NCBI GenBank assembly: GCA_035649575.1
Contig: DASRJH010000098.1
Coordinates: forward strand, 1-56,572
Direction: 5' to 3'
DNA length: 56,572 nt
Source of the DNA: DASVAL01 sp035649575
GTDB lineage: Bacteria; Planctomycetota; UBA1135; UBA2386
The notes below the pieces were generated by a model. That model was not told the DNA's origin. It saw only the letters and a list, made by a program, of their open reading frames with translations, and searched no databases. Shown piece after piece: positions 27,501-35,203 of this stretch (positions are counted from its first letter, which is position 1; the number at the start of each line of letters is the position of its first letter). The position numbers and the translations under genes are program-made.

Positions 27501-29393
27501 GTCGCTGGCCGCGATGGTTCGCTCCACGGTGCCGCTGCCAGGCGTCGGTTGCTGCACCGTGACGACGGCGGTATCGGTGGTCGTGAGCGCGCCATCGAAG
27601 GCGCTGAGCTGGAGCGTGTAGCTGCCGGCGGCCGAGAATGTAGCGGTGGTCGGGGCTTGATTTGGCGTCGCGAAGTTCGCCGTGCCGGGGCCCGAGAGCT
27701 TGCTCCATTGGATCGTCAGGGGACCAGGCAGGCCATCGTCGGTGGCGGTGCCCGCAAGGCTCGCTGCCGCGGTGAGCAGGACCGTGACATCGGGGCCCGC
27801 ATTGACGACGGGCGCCTGGTTCGTGGATGTCGGCCCGGACACTCCGTACTCGAACATCATGCCGTCGTTCTCATTCGAGCTGGTGTCGTTGTCGACCTCG
27901 CGGTCGACGACATACAGGCTGTCGCCGGTCCCCGATGACCTGGGCGCGAACACGAGTCCCGCGGGCTTGCGGAGCCCGGTGCTCGGCAGGTTGACCGTCC
28001 GCACGAACTGCCCCGAGGCATTCAAGTGCAGCAGCAGTGTCTTCGGCTGGCCGATCACATAGACGCCCCCGTCGCTCGGACGGACCGTGATACCCTCTGG
28101 ATCGCTCACCCCGAACGAGGAAACAGTGACCGTGAGGAGCTGATCGTCGCCGTTCGGAGAGGTTCCGTCGAAGATGCCGTTGGGGCCTGGTCGCAGCCTG
28201 TGCACACGATTCGTCTCGCCGCCGGCGACCCACAACTCGTTGGTCGCGTTGCTGAAGGCGACGTCCTCGGGGTCCGTGGTGAAGTTGCTGACGCTGAACG
28301 AGCGCCTCGTGTCGTCCGAAGTGTGCAGCAACCCATCAGGTCCCGCGGCCACGACGTGGACGCGGCGCTGGTCGTCGTCGCTGATGTAGAACGTCCGCGT
28401 GGCGCTCTGGAACGTGATGCCCACCGGCTCGTGGCTGTAGCTCGTGGTCGTGCTGCGGCGCGACACGATGCCGGCGCGACTGCATTCGAACACGTTGGAG
28501 CCCGCGTAGATCGACATCTCGTCGACTTCGCCGTCGGAGACGATCAGCCGATCGCGGAAGTCGTCGTAGGTGATCGATGACGGGTCTGGACTCGGAGGCG
28601 ACCACGAACTCGTCGCCACGGTAGCTCGCAGCGTAGCAGTCTCGACGTCGGGTCCCGCGTCATTCCATGTCCACTGGGAGGTCAACATGCGGGGGTCGCC
28701 ACTGCTGATGAACAAGTCGTGGTCGAGGCTCTCGGCCGGCGCGAAACCGAACGCCAGCAGGCGAGGCACGGGCGGCAACGTCCCGGCGCTCGTGGTCGGA
28801 TCGGTGGCAGAATGCTGCAGCAGATCGCCCGTTTCCGGGTCGAGCCCGAGGATGCGATCACGCGCGAAGTCGAAGGCGATTCCGCGGATCGTGCTCCACG
28901 CTGGCGGCAACGACGTCGATCGGAACCTCGCCCTTCCCGCGCGCAGATCCGCGAGGTCGATGCGCAGAAAACTCGGCCCGGCGGCGTCGAGCAGCACGAC
29001 CTGTTCGTGCTCGCTGTCGATGCAGGCTCCCGCCAGCAGCGACCACGTCGAAGGCGGAACTGCCAGCACATGAAGCGCGAGGGACGGCGAGGCGTCGACG
29101 AGCACGATGGCCCCGAGCGGCAATGCGAACACGAGCTGCGCGACTTCGTCAGCGACGTAGTTCGCCGAACACAACAGAGGATCAGGCGCGTAGAGTGTCG
29201 TCGCGCCGGCTCTCAGGGCAGGACGAGGCACCGGGGCAAATGCGAGTTGCGTCGCACTGAACCCATGAACCGGTAGCAGGAACTGCGCAGCGTCGAGGGG
29301 CTCGAGGACGCCGGCGAGATGTGGCTCAGGGGCTGGGCTGGTTTGTGCAACGACAGCCGTTGCGGCTAGACACATGGCGAGAATGGTGCGCAT
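24519..29393 (-). CDS. Giant secreted PKD/DNRLRE-like repeat protein (paralog C)
   Basis: 1624 residues from ATG 29393, with signal peptide MRTILAMCLAATAVVAQ. The propeller-like N-terminal half (to about residue 540) matches paralogs A and B. The modules that follow are PKD, DNRLRE-like, two PKD, DNRLRE-like, three PKD and a terminal DNRLRE-like module (IVRAIANSNDDAEESPTS...LIVNYQ): 6 PKD and 3 modules. Its PKD domains often read SYTLQLSAFDG where paralog A has SYTCQLSASDS, so a cysteine present in A is frequently absent here. A candidate -10 TACCGT lies at 29447-29452 on the minus strand, 53 bases upstream, and the 14-base pyrimidine leader equals that of paralog A. Predicted extracellular; no enzymatic motif or anchor visible. 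Confidence 0.8.
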   Translation of the reverse strand: MRTILAMCLAATAVVAQTSPAPEPHLAGVLEPLDAAQFLLPVHGFSATQLAFAPVPRPALRAGATTLYAPDPLLCSANYVADEVAQLVFALPLGAIVLVDASPSLALHVLAVPPSTWSLLAGACIDSEHEQVVLLDAAGPSFLRIDLADLRAGRARFRSTSLPPAWSTIRGIAFDFARDRILGLDPETGDLLQHSATDPTTSAGTLPPVPRLLAFGFAPAESLDHDLFISSGDPRMLTSQWTWNDAGPDVETATLRATVATSSWSPPSPDPSSITYDDFRDRLIVSDGEVDEMSIYAGSNVFECSRAGIVSRRSTTTSYSHEPVGITFQSATRTFYISDDDQRRVHVVAAGPDGLLHTSDDTRRSFSVSNFTTDPEDVAFSNATNELWVAGGETNRVHRLRPGPNGIFDGTSPNGDDQLLTVTVSSFGVSDPEGITVRPSDGGVYVIGQPKTLLLHLNASGQFVRTVNLPSTGLRKPAGLVFAPRSSGTGDSLYVVDREVDNDTSSNENDGMMFEYGVSGPTSTNQAPVVNAGPDVTVLLTAAASLAGTATDDGLPGPLTIQWSKLSGPGTANFATPNQAPTTATFSAAGSYTLQLSAFDGALTTTDTAVVTVQQPTPGSGTVERTIAASDDDAEESSTGSVNRGSSDLEMVLDGTVTQVVGLRFQNLTVPPGSFITSAYVQFTTDEITSTATQLTIAGQASDNAPTFVSTAGNISSRPRTTATVAWAPASWTIANEADSNQRTPSLAGIVQQITNRPGWSSGNSIVFVITGTGSRIASAYDRSPAAAAKLTVDYQSSPPINQAPVVNAGPDVTTLLTAAANLAGTVTDDGLPGPLTIQWSKLSGPGTASFAAPSQAATTVTFSASGTYTLQLSAFDGALTTTDTAVVTVQQPANQAPVVNAGPDVTTLLTAAATLAGTVTDDGQPGPLTIQWSKLSGPGTATFAAPNQAGTTVTFSASGGYTLQLSAFDGALTTTDTAVVTVQALPPPSGTLERVVAASGDDAEEGPTSVNINSTDLEMVLDGTVTQVVGLRFQNLTIPAGSFIASAYVQFTTDEATSTPTQLTIAGQASDDAPAFATTAANISSRPRTTNTIPWTPASWTIGHEAGPDQRTPNLASIVQQVINRPGWSPGNSIVFVITGTGGRIASAFDDSPATAPKLVLSYQSTPPPNLAPVVNAGPDVTISQTMAATLAGTATDDGLPGPLTIQWSKLTGPGAATFAAANQAATTVTFSLPGSYTLQLSAFDGGLTRTDTAVVTVLQTGTNQPPTVNAGPDVTIAFPSAASLAGSATDDGFLGPLTIQWSKLSGPGTATFAAPNQAATTVAFSVAGSYSLQLRASDGEFTRTDTVLVTVQPPNLAPTVNAGLDLTILITSAAHLVGTVTDDGLPGGPLTIQWSKSTGPGTANFTTPTQPVTNVSFSAAGIYTLQLSASDGALTRTDSVVVTVDAVGSIVRAIANSNDDAEESPTSVSRTSTDLEMVLDGTVTQVVGLRFQNLTIPAGAVITSAYVQFTVDETGSTPTLLTFAGHASDNAAAFAGTAANISSRPRTTATVAWAPVAWTIVHEAGPNQLTPNLASIVQEITSRPGWSPGNAMVFVITGSGTRIASAYDDSPAVAAQLIVNYQ

Positions 29394-29407
29394 CGAGGAG
29401 GCTCAAG
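29394..29407 (-). promoter_or_regulatory. Conserved pyrimidine leader before paralog C
   Basis: Identical over 14 bases to the leader at 18564-18577 and ends immediately at the ATG. It contains CCTCCT instead of a Shine-Dalgarno sequence. Confidence 0.5.
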
Positions 29408-29654
29408 CGGCGACGTGGCGGACTCCCAATACCAGTCGGATGAGAAACGGTATCACGTGCTCGCGTTGCCGGTGCCGGCTCGAGCGCAAGTCGGGCAGCT
29501 CGGCCGACGCGAACCCCATGTCGAGTCGCGCAGGGCATCGCTGAAGTCCCACTCGCAACGCGACGTTGTCCGCGATGTATCTACGGAGTAATCGAGCCGA
29601 GCATCATGCGGACGAGCGCACCCTTGTCCTTCCCAGCCGCGGCCGCTCGCCCGC

Positions 29655-32045
29655 TCACTGGTAGCTGATGATGAGCCGTGCTGCGACGCCGGGGCTGCTG
29701 TCGTAGGCCCCCGCAGTACGGCAGCCGGTGCCTGTGATCACGAAGACCATCGAGTTGCCGGAGCTCCAACCAGGGCGGTTCCTGATCTCCTGCACGATGC
29801 TCGCGAGGTCGGGCGTGCGCTGGTCAGGGCCGGCTTGGTTGACGGTGGTCCAAGGCACAGGAGTCCAGGCGACCGTGGCCGTCGTACGAGGTCGGCTCGA
29901 GACGTTGTTGGTCGCCGTCGTGAACGCGCCGGGGTTGTCGCTGGCCTGGCCCGCGATCGTGAGCTGGGTCGCGATCGCCCCGGGTTCATCGACAGTGAAC
30001 TGTATGTACGCGGACTGGATGGAGGCAGAGGCCGGAATCAACACGTTCTGGAATCGGAGCCCGACGACCTGGGTCACCGCGCCGTCGACCACCAGCTCGA
30101 GATCGGTGCTGCTGCGAGTCACGACGCCGGTCGGCGCCTCTTCGGCGTCGTCGTGCATGTGCGCGAGGGCCCGGTCCAAGCTGGCGGGCGGCGGAGTCGC
30201 GAGCACCGTGATCACGACCGTGTCCGTCGTCGTGTACTGGCCATCGGAGGCGCTGAGTTCGCAGGTATAGATGCCGAGGGCCGAGAACGTGACGCCGGTC
30301 ACGGGTTGCGTGGGCGCCGTGAAGTTCGCCTGGCCAGGCCCCGAGAGCAGGCTCCATTGGATCGTCAGGGGACCACCGGGCAGGCCGTCGTCCTCGACGG
30401 TACCCGCCAGGTTCGTCGGCGCCGTGATCACGGCGGTGACATCGGGTCCGGCATGGACCACGGGCGGTTGGTTGCCGGGCGCGTAAGGCGGCAACTCGTA
30501 CTCGAGCAGCAGGCCGTCGTTCTCTCGCCGGTCGTAGTTGTTGTCGAAGCCGCGGTCGACGAGGAACAAGCTGACACCCGTGCCGACCGTGCTCGGCGCA
30601 AACGTGATGCCCGCTGGCTTCAGGAGCCCCGTCGGCGGCAGCGTGATCGACCGAACGAGCTGCCCCGTCGTACTGATGTGCAAGAGCAGGGTCCTGGGTA
30701 TGCCCGCCACATAGATGCCGCCATCGGTCGGATGAACCGCGATACCCTCTGGATCGGTCGCTCCGAACGGCGCCAGGTCGTAGCTGACGAGCACATCGTC
30801 GCCGTACGGTGCGGTGCCGTCGAAGATGCCGTTGGGACCGCGCTGGAGCTTGTGCGCGAGAACGGTGTCGCCACCGATGATCCACAGCTCACCGGTCGAG
30901 TTGTCGAAGGCGACGTCCTCGGCGTCGACGCAGAAGTTGCGTACGAAGAACGAACGAACGAGGTCGTCCGCGGTGTGCAGCAACCCGTCCGGTCCGGTCG
31001 CTACGACGTAGATCTTGTCGCGGTCGTCGTCGCTGAAGTAGAACGTCCGCGTGGCAGTGTCGAGGGTCATGCCAGACGGTTCGGGCGTGTATTCCAGCGT
31101 CGTAGTCGTACGCGCCACGATGCCGGTGCGACTGGTCTCGAACAGGTTGACTTCGGCGTAGATCGGCATCTCGTCGACTTCGCCGTCGGAGACGACCACC
31201 CGATCGGAGAGCGGATCGTACGTGATCGCCGACGGATCCGGACTGGAAGGCGACCACGAACCCGTCTGCACGATGGCTCGCAACGTTGCGTTGAGGGAAT
31301 CGGGCCCCGCGGGATTCCACGTCCACTGCGCGGTCAGCATGCGTTGGTCGCCGCTGCTGACGAACAGGTCCCGGTCGCCGGCGCCAACCGGCGCGAAGCC
31401 GAACGCGAGCACTTCGGGCACGGGCCGCAACAGCCCGGCCCTCGTGTTCGGATCGACGGCAGAATGCTGCAGCAGGTTGCCTGTTGCCGGGACGAAGCCG
31501 ACGATGCGTTCACGCGCGACGTCGAAGGCAATGCCCCTGACAGTGCTCCACACTGGCGGCAACGACGTCGACTGGAACTGGGCCTGGCCCGCGAGCAGGT
31601 CCGCGATGTCGATGCGCAGCAGGTTCGGCCCAGCGGCATCGAGCAGCACGACCTGCTCGTGCTCGCCGTCGATGCAGATTCCGGCCAGCGAGGTCCACGT
31701 AGGAGCAGGAACAGCGAGCACGTGCAACGCGAGCGACGACGAGGTATCGAGGAGCACGATGGCGCCTTGCGGCAACGCGAACACGAGCTGCGCCACTTCG
31801 GTGCCAACGTAGTTTGCCGAACACAACAGCGGGTCCGGGATCTGGAAGGTCGACGCACCACTTCGCAGCGCCGGACGAGGCACCGGTGCATATGCGAGCT
31901 GCGTCGCAGAGAAACCGTGGAACGGCAGCAGGAACTGCGCGGCAGTGTGTGGTGCGAGGGCAGCTGCGAGTTGTGGTGCAACGACCGTACTCGTTTGTGC
32001 AACGAGAGCCGTTGCGGCCAGTGTCATGGAGAGAATTGTGCGCAT
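29655..32045 (-). CDS. Secreted propeller/PKD/DNRLRE-like protein (paralog D, minimal form)
   Basis: 796 residues from ATG 32045, the start that gives the family signal peptide MRTILSMTLAATALVAQ; the frame stays open to 32288 without homology. This is the simplest family member: a propeller-like N-terminus (to about residue 540), one PKD (NQPPVVHAGPDV) and one terminal DNRLRE-like module (LDRALAHMHDDAEEAPTG...LIISYQ). It shows the probable ancestral plan from which the longer paralogs expanded. Variants in the propeller (YFSDDDRDKIYVV, DEMPIYAEVNLFETS) are shared with paralog E rather than A-C, dividing the family into two groups. TATCGT at 32081-32086 (minus strand) may be its -10. No Shine-Dalgarno sequence; CCTCCTGAG precedes the ATG. 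Confidence 0.8.
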   Translation of the reverse strand: MRTILSMTLAATALVAQTSTVVAPQLAAALAPHTAAQFLLPFHGFSATQLAYAPVPRPALRSGASTFQIPDPLLCSANYVGTEVAQLVFALPQGAIVLLDTSSSLALHVLAVPAPTWTSLAGICIDGEHEQVVLLDAAGPNLLRIDIADLLAGQAQFQSTSLPPVWSTVRGIAFDVARERIVGFVPATGNLLQHSAVDPNTRAGLLRPVPEVLAFGFAPVGAGDRDLFVSSGDQRMLTAQWTWNPAGPDSLNATLRAIVQTGSWSPSSPDPSAITYDPLSDRVVVSDGEVDEMPIYAEVNLFETSRTGIVARTTTTLEYTPEPSGMTLDTATRTFYFSDDDRDKIYVVATGPDGLLHTADDLVRSFFVRNFCVDAEDVAFDNSTGELWIIGGDTVLAHKLQRGPNGIFDGTAPYGDDVLVSYDLAPFGATDPEGIAVHPTDGGIYVAGIPRTLLLHISTTGQLVRSITLPPTGLLKPAGITFAPSTVGTGVSLFLVDRGFDNNYDRRENDGLLLEYELPPYAPGNQPPVVHAGPDVTAVITAPTNLAGTVEDDGLPGGPLTIQWSLLSGPGQANFTAPTQPVTGVTFSALGIYTCELSASDGQYTTTDTVVITVLATPPPASLDRALAHMHDDAEEAPTGVVTRSSTDLELVVDGAVTQVVGLRFQNVLIPASASIQSAYIQFTVDEPGAIATQLTIAGQASDNPGAFTTATNNVSSRPRTTATVAWTPVPWTTVNQAGPDQRTPDLASIVQEIRNRPGWSSGNSMVFVITGTGCRTAGAYDSSPGVAARLIISYQ

Positions 32046-32329
32046 CTCAGGAGGGCTCCGAGTGGGGGAAGCGTGACGTGACGATAGCACCGTGGACGTT
32101 TGCTTGCTGCCGTGTCGACGGCACGCACGGCCGGTGGCATCGCGGTCGCGACGCGAGTCGAGCACTGAGAGATCGCTCCGCGCTGACGATCTGGCCCTGA
32201 TGCGATAGGAGCGCATGGGCGCGCGCCTCCGGTAGAGCGCAAACAAGCAAGAGGCGGCTACCCAGGGGACGACCAGCAGAGCGAACACTGCGCTGGTTCG
32301 GGTGCACTCTTGCTACATCCGAGGACCGA

Positions 32330-32440
32330 CTACTGATAGGTGACGATGAGCTTTGCCGCGGGCCGTGGGACTGTGCTCGTAGGCGGAGGCAGTGCGGCAG
32401 CCAGTGCCCGTGATCACGAAGACCATCGAGTTGCCGGGGC
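32330..32440 (-). pseudogene. 3' remnant of a sixth DNRLRE-like paralog, frameshifted
   Basis: Read on the minus strand, 32435 to 32369 gives GNSMVFVITGTGCRTASAYEHSP, the end of the DNRLRE-like module. The frame then goes wrong (ARGKAHRHLSV). Removing one C from the run in ACGGCCCGCGG restores AAAKLIVTYQ followed by TAG at 32330-32332, exactly the family C-terminus. No upstream part of the gene remains beyond about 32440. The position is where a further tandem copy would end, upstream of paralog D, so most of that copy was deleted. Confidence 0.8.
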
Positions 32441-32900
32441 CTACCCCCCAGTTCCGTTGCTGCCCGTCGAGCCTTGACCTGGAGACGCACTCGCGAGCCG
32501 ACGCGGTCCGAAGGCGAGTCGGGGTGCTGTCAGGAGCGGCGCCCGCAATCAGGCAACCAACTCCCGATCACAACGCGCCTTGTCGCGGGTCTGTGACGCC
32601 GTGCACCAGGAGTTGTAGGTGAGACCTGGTAGGTCGGATGCGCTCTGAGAGTGTGGTCCGAGCAGAGCCGACTGTGGTGATGACCCGCAGCGTCTCATTT
32701 CGGCGCGCTCTGCAGCAGCGGTTCCCGGAGACGAGTCGACAGGCGCCCCTCTTCGACCCTGGTTGATCACTACAGCCTGGTTCGAGCGCGACATGGTTGC
32801 GGCTCTGCGCATGACAGGTGCAGTGGATGGCGGCCACCAATGCAGAGCCACCCGAACGTCATGATTTTCTAACGGGTACTGTCAGAATTCACAACCGCAG

Positions 32901-32906
32901 TATCCT
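32901..32906 (+). promoter_or_regulatory. Candidate -10 element TATCCT
   Basis: CAGTATCCTCG lies 53 bases upstream of ATG 32960, matching the hexamers before the genes at 285, 10770 and 44380. No convincing -35 is visible. Confidence 0.35.
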
Positions 32907-32959
32907 CGCGCGGACCAGCACCCCTGTTCTCGGTTGCATCAGCACCTCGGAGTTGCAAC

Positions 32960-35164
32960 ATGGCAAATAGAAGAGTCCGGTTCCATGCCTTCGCTTCGCT
33001 GCTCGTCGCAATGTGCACAGGCGCGGCGCCGATGGCTGCGCAGACCACCCAACTGACGCAAACAGATTGGCGTTTCTACACCGACGCCGCACTCGAAGGC
33101 GCCATGACGCCACTCGCGGCATTGAACGCACCCACGAGGCTCGCTTCGGCGTTCGTGCAGAACGGCACGATCCGATTGCGCGTGCGGTTGGGCGAGACTG
33201 GCGGCCTCGGCGATGCCAGCGGGATCGTCATGCTGCAATACAGCGCTGACCTGACGACGTGGACCGACGTCGCGGCGCAGACGACCTCGGGAGGTGTGCC
33301 GTTCCTCTACGTCAATGGCGCCGCGACCAACGGCAACCTCCTCGGCAGCTTCTTGTTGCCCGCCGGCCACACGCTCGGCCGCTACCACGAGACAGCCATC
33401 GGCATAGAGAGCATCGCAGCCCTCGAAACCGCTCTCGAAGTGGATTTCGCCGTCAAGTGCCATTGGCCCACGACCGGCACGTGGTACTTCCGTGTGGTCT
33501 GGGACGGCGTCGCTGTAGCACCTTCAGCCGCCGGCTACCCGCGCGTGACGATCTCGGCCTTCGACCGCACGCACGTCGTCACCTCGGTGGGCAACCACTT
33601 CGGCAGCGAGGGCCTGTGCGAGGAGCTGCGCATCGGCGACTACAAGCGACTCTGGTTCGACGGCAACAGATACTGGTTCTTCTACACGGTTGCCGGTGCT
33701 GCGACCGGTTCGAGGCTGTTCTATCGACACTGGACAGGGAGCGGCGAGTGGTCGTCGCCGGACAGCCTGCCGTGTTCTGGTATCACCAACGACGGTCGCA
33801 GTCGCCAGTGGGTCGAGAGCATCAACGGCACCCACACCGTGTTCGTGTTGCTCGGCACCGACGATGGCATCACCACGCGCTGGCTTCGCCGCGGCACGAT
33901 CGCGGGCACGTCGATCTCGTGGGACCTCGAGCAGCCAGTCACGGCCAACTTCGGTGACGAGGCCAATGGGATCGGCGTCGATGATGGCGACTACGTCTGG
34001 CTCGCGGGCGTCGTCAACAACGGCGGCACCGTGTGGGCCCGGCGTGCGACCAATCCGAACAGCGTGTCGTCGTTCGAGCCAGCCCGCACCGTCGCGGACA
34101 TGGGGGCTCCCGAGGGCCGCGCGTGTCATGTGATCGGGCTCGGTAGCAACCGGGCGCTCGTGCTCTGGTACAAGACCAACGCGACGGACGTTCGCTACTC
34201 GATCGTGAGCGAGCCTGCTGGCTTCGGGCCAGTGGCCTCCGTCAACCTCCTGGGTTGTCACGACCAGGACTGGGGCTTCACCGTCGACAAGACGAACGGC
34301 TTCGTCTACCTCGTGCATACGGACAGCACGGCCAACGGCGCTGGCAACCTCGTGCTGCGGGTCTTCAATATCGCCACGGAGACCTGGTCGACGGCCACCG
34401 CACCGCCGGGCGGTGTCGGCAACCGGCCGTTCGGCGGCGACGATCATGTGGCCGTCCAGCTGATCGGTAATGACCTGTACGCGTTCTTCTGCGTCGGCGA
34501 CAACGGGGACGATCGGGCCGTGGCCTACCACAAGTACATGGGACCAGGCGCCTCCGGCACCTGGAACCCCAGCGCCACGGTGCTCAGCGGTTCGGGTCGC
34601 TGCAACCTCGACCGCATCATCACCGTGGGCCCCGGCACACCCGCCAATCGCATCCTTGCGGTCGTCGCCGCGGGTGACAACCCGAACCAGGGTAGCCCGA
34701 TCGACCTCGAATGGTGGGGCGGCCCAGTGGGCCCCTCTGGCGCATTCAGTACGTTTGGCGAGGGCTGTCCTGGATCGGGAGGCCGGCCACGCATCGATGC
34801 CCTCCCTGACGAGAAGCCGATTGTCGGACAAGGCCTGGACCTGCAGTTCACGTCGCTGCCGTTGACCGAGTTCAGCCCGATTCTCGCGATCATTGGATTC
34901 TCGAACACGGTCTGGCCCCCGCTCCCACTGCCGCTGCCCCTGGCGGTGTTCGGCATGACCGACTGCAGGCTCTATGTGAGTTTCGACTTCTCGGGCTTGC
35001 TGATCGGCCAGAACGGCGAGTGCAACTGGACGATTGCGATCCCGAACAACCCGGCGGTCGCGGGGTCGCAGTTCTACGTGCAGGGTCTCATTGCCGACAT
35101 CGGCACCAACCCGGCTGGCGTGGTGGTCTCCAACGGCGGCACCGTCCTCGTCGGCACGCATTAG
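32960..35164 (+). CDS. Secreted propeller-like protein with C-terminal GCPGS module (copy 1)
   Basis: 734 residues; ATG 32960 is preceded by GGAG 7 bases upstream. Signal peptide about 1-28 (FASLLVAMCTGAAPMAAQ). An N-terminal beta domain (about 30-190, LTQTDWRFYTDAA) is followed by a region of repeated Trp/Asp-rich strands (about 200-590, for example VWLAGVVNNGGTVWARRAT, QDWGFTVDKTNGFVYLVHT, NRPFGGDDHVAVQLIGNDLY) reminiscent of sialidase/BNR-like propellers, though no Asp-box series is clear. From about residue 595, TFGEGCPGSGGRP starts a C-terminal beta module common in large secreted planctomycete proteins, with two further cysteines. No catalytic residues assigned. It stands divergent from paralog D and convergent with paralog E. 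Confidence 0.75.
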   Translation: MANRRVRFHAFASLLVAMCTGAAPMAAQTTQLTQTDWRFYTDAALEGAMTPLAALNAPTRLASAFVQNGTIRLRVRLGETGGLGDASGIVMLQYSADLTTWTDVAAQTTSGGVPFLYVNGAATNGNLLGSFLLPAGHTLGRYHETAIGIESIAALETALEVDFAVKCHWPTTGTWYFRVVWDGVAVAPSAAGYPRVTISAFDRTHVVTSVGNHFGSEGLCEELRIGDYKRLWFDGNRYWFFYTVAGAATGSRLFYRHWTGSGEWSSPDSLPCSGITNDGRSRQWVESINGTHTVFVLLGTDDGITTRWLRRGTIAGTSISWDLEQPVTANFGDEANGIGVDDGDYVWLAGVVNNGGTVWARRATNPNSVSSFEPARTVADMGAPEGRACHVIGLGSNRALVLWYKTNATDVRYSIVSEPAGFGPVASVNLLGCHDQDWGFTVDKTNGFVYLVHTDSTANGAGNLVLRVFNIATETWSTATAPPGGVGNRPFGGDDHVAVQLIGNDLYAFFCVGDNGDDRAVAYHKYMGPGASGTWNPSATVLSGSGRCNLDRIITVGPGTPANRILAVVAAGDNPNQGSPIDLEWWGGPVGPSGAFSTFGEGCPGSGGRPRIDALPDEKPIVGQGLDLQFTSLPLTEFSPILAIIGFSNTVWPPLPLPLPLAVFGMTDCRLYVSFDFSGLLIGQNGECNWTIAIPNNPAVAGSQFYVQGLIADIGTNPAGVVVSNGGTVLVGTH

Positions 35165-35203
35165 GCCGCCCTGCAACCAGGACCCGCGGGGCCGAGCGCC
35201 CGC

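Larger units (their letters stand above)
32046..32959. other. Long intergenic region with a decayed PKD-family gene end
   Basis: The 914 bases separate divergent paralog D and the GCPGS protein. Contents seen: a promoter-like segment for paralog D (32046-32100), a frameshifted 3' remnant of another family member (32330-32440), and TATCCT at 32901-32906 ahead of ATG 32960. Between 32441 and 32890 I see no gene; the open frames there look like chance GC-rich frames. The stretch after 32850 is visibly less GC-rich. Confidence 0.6.
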
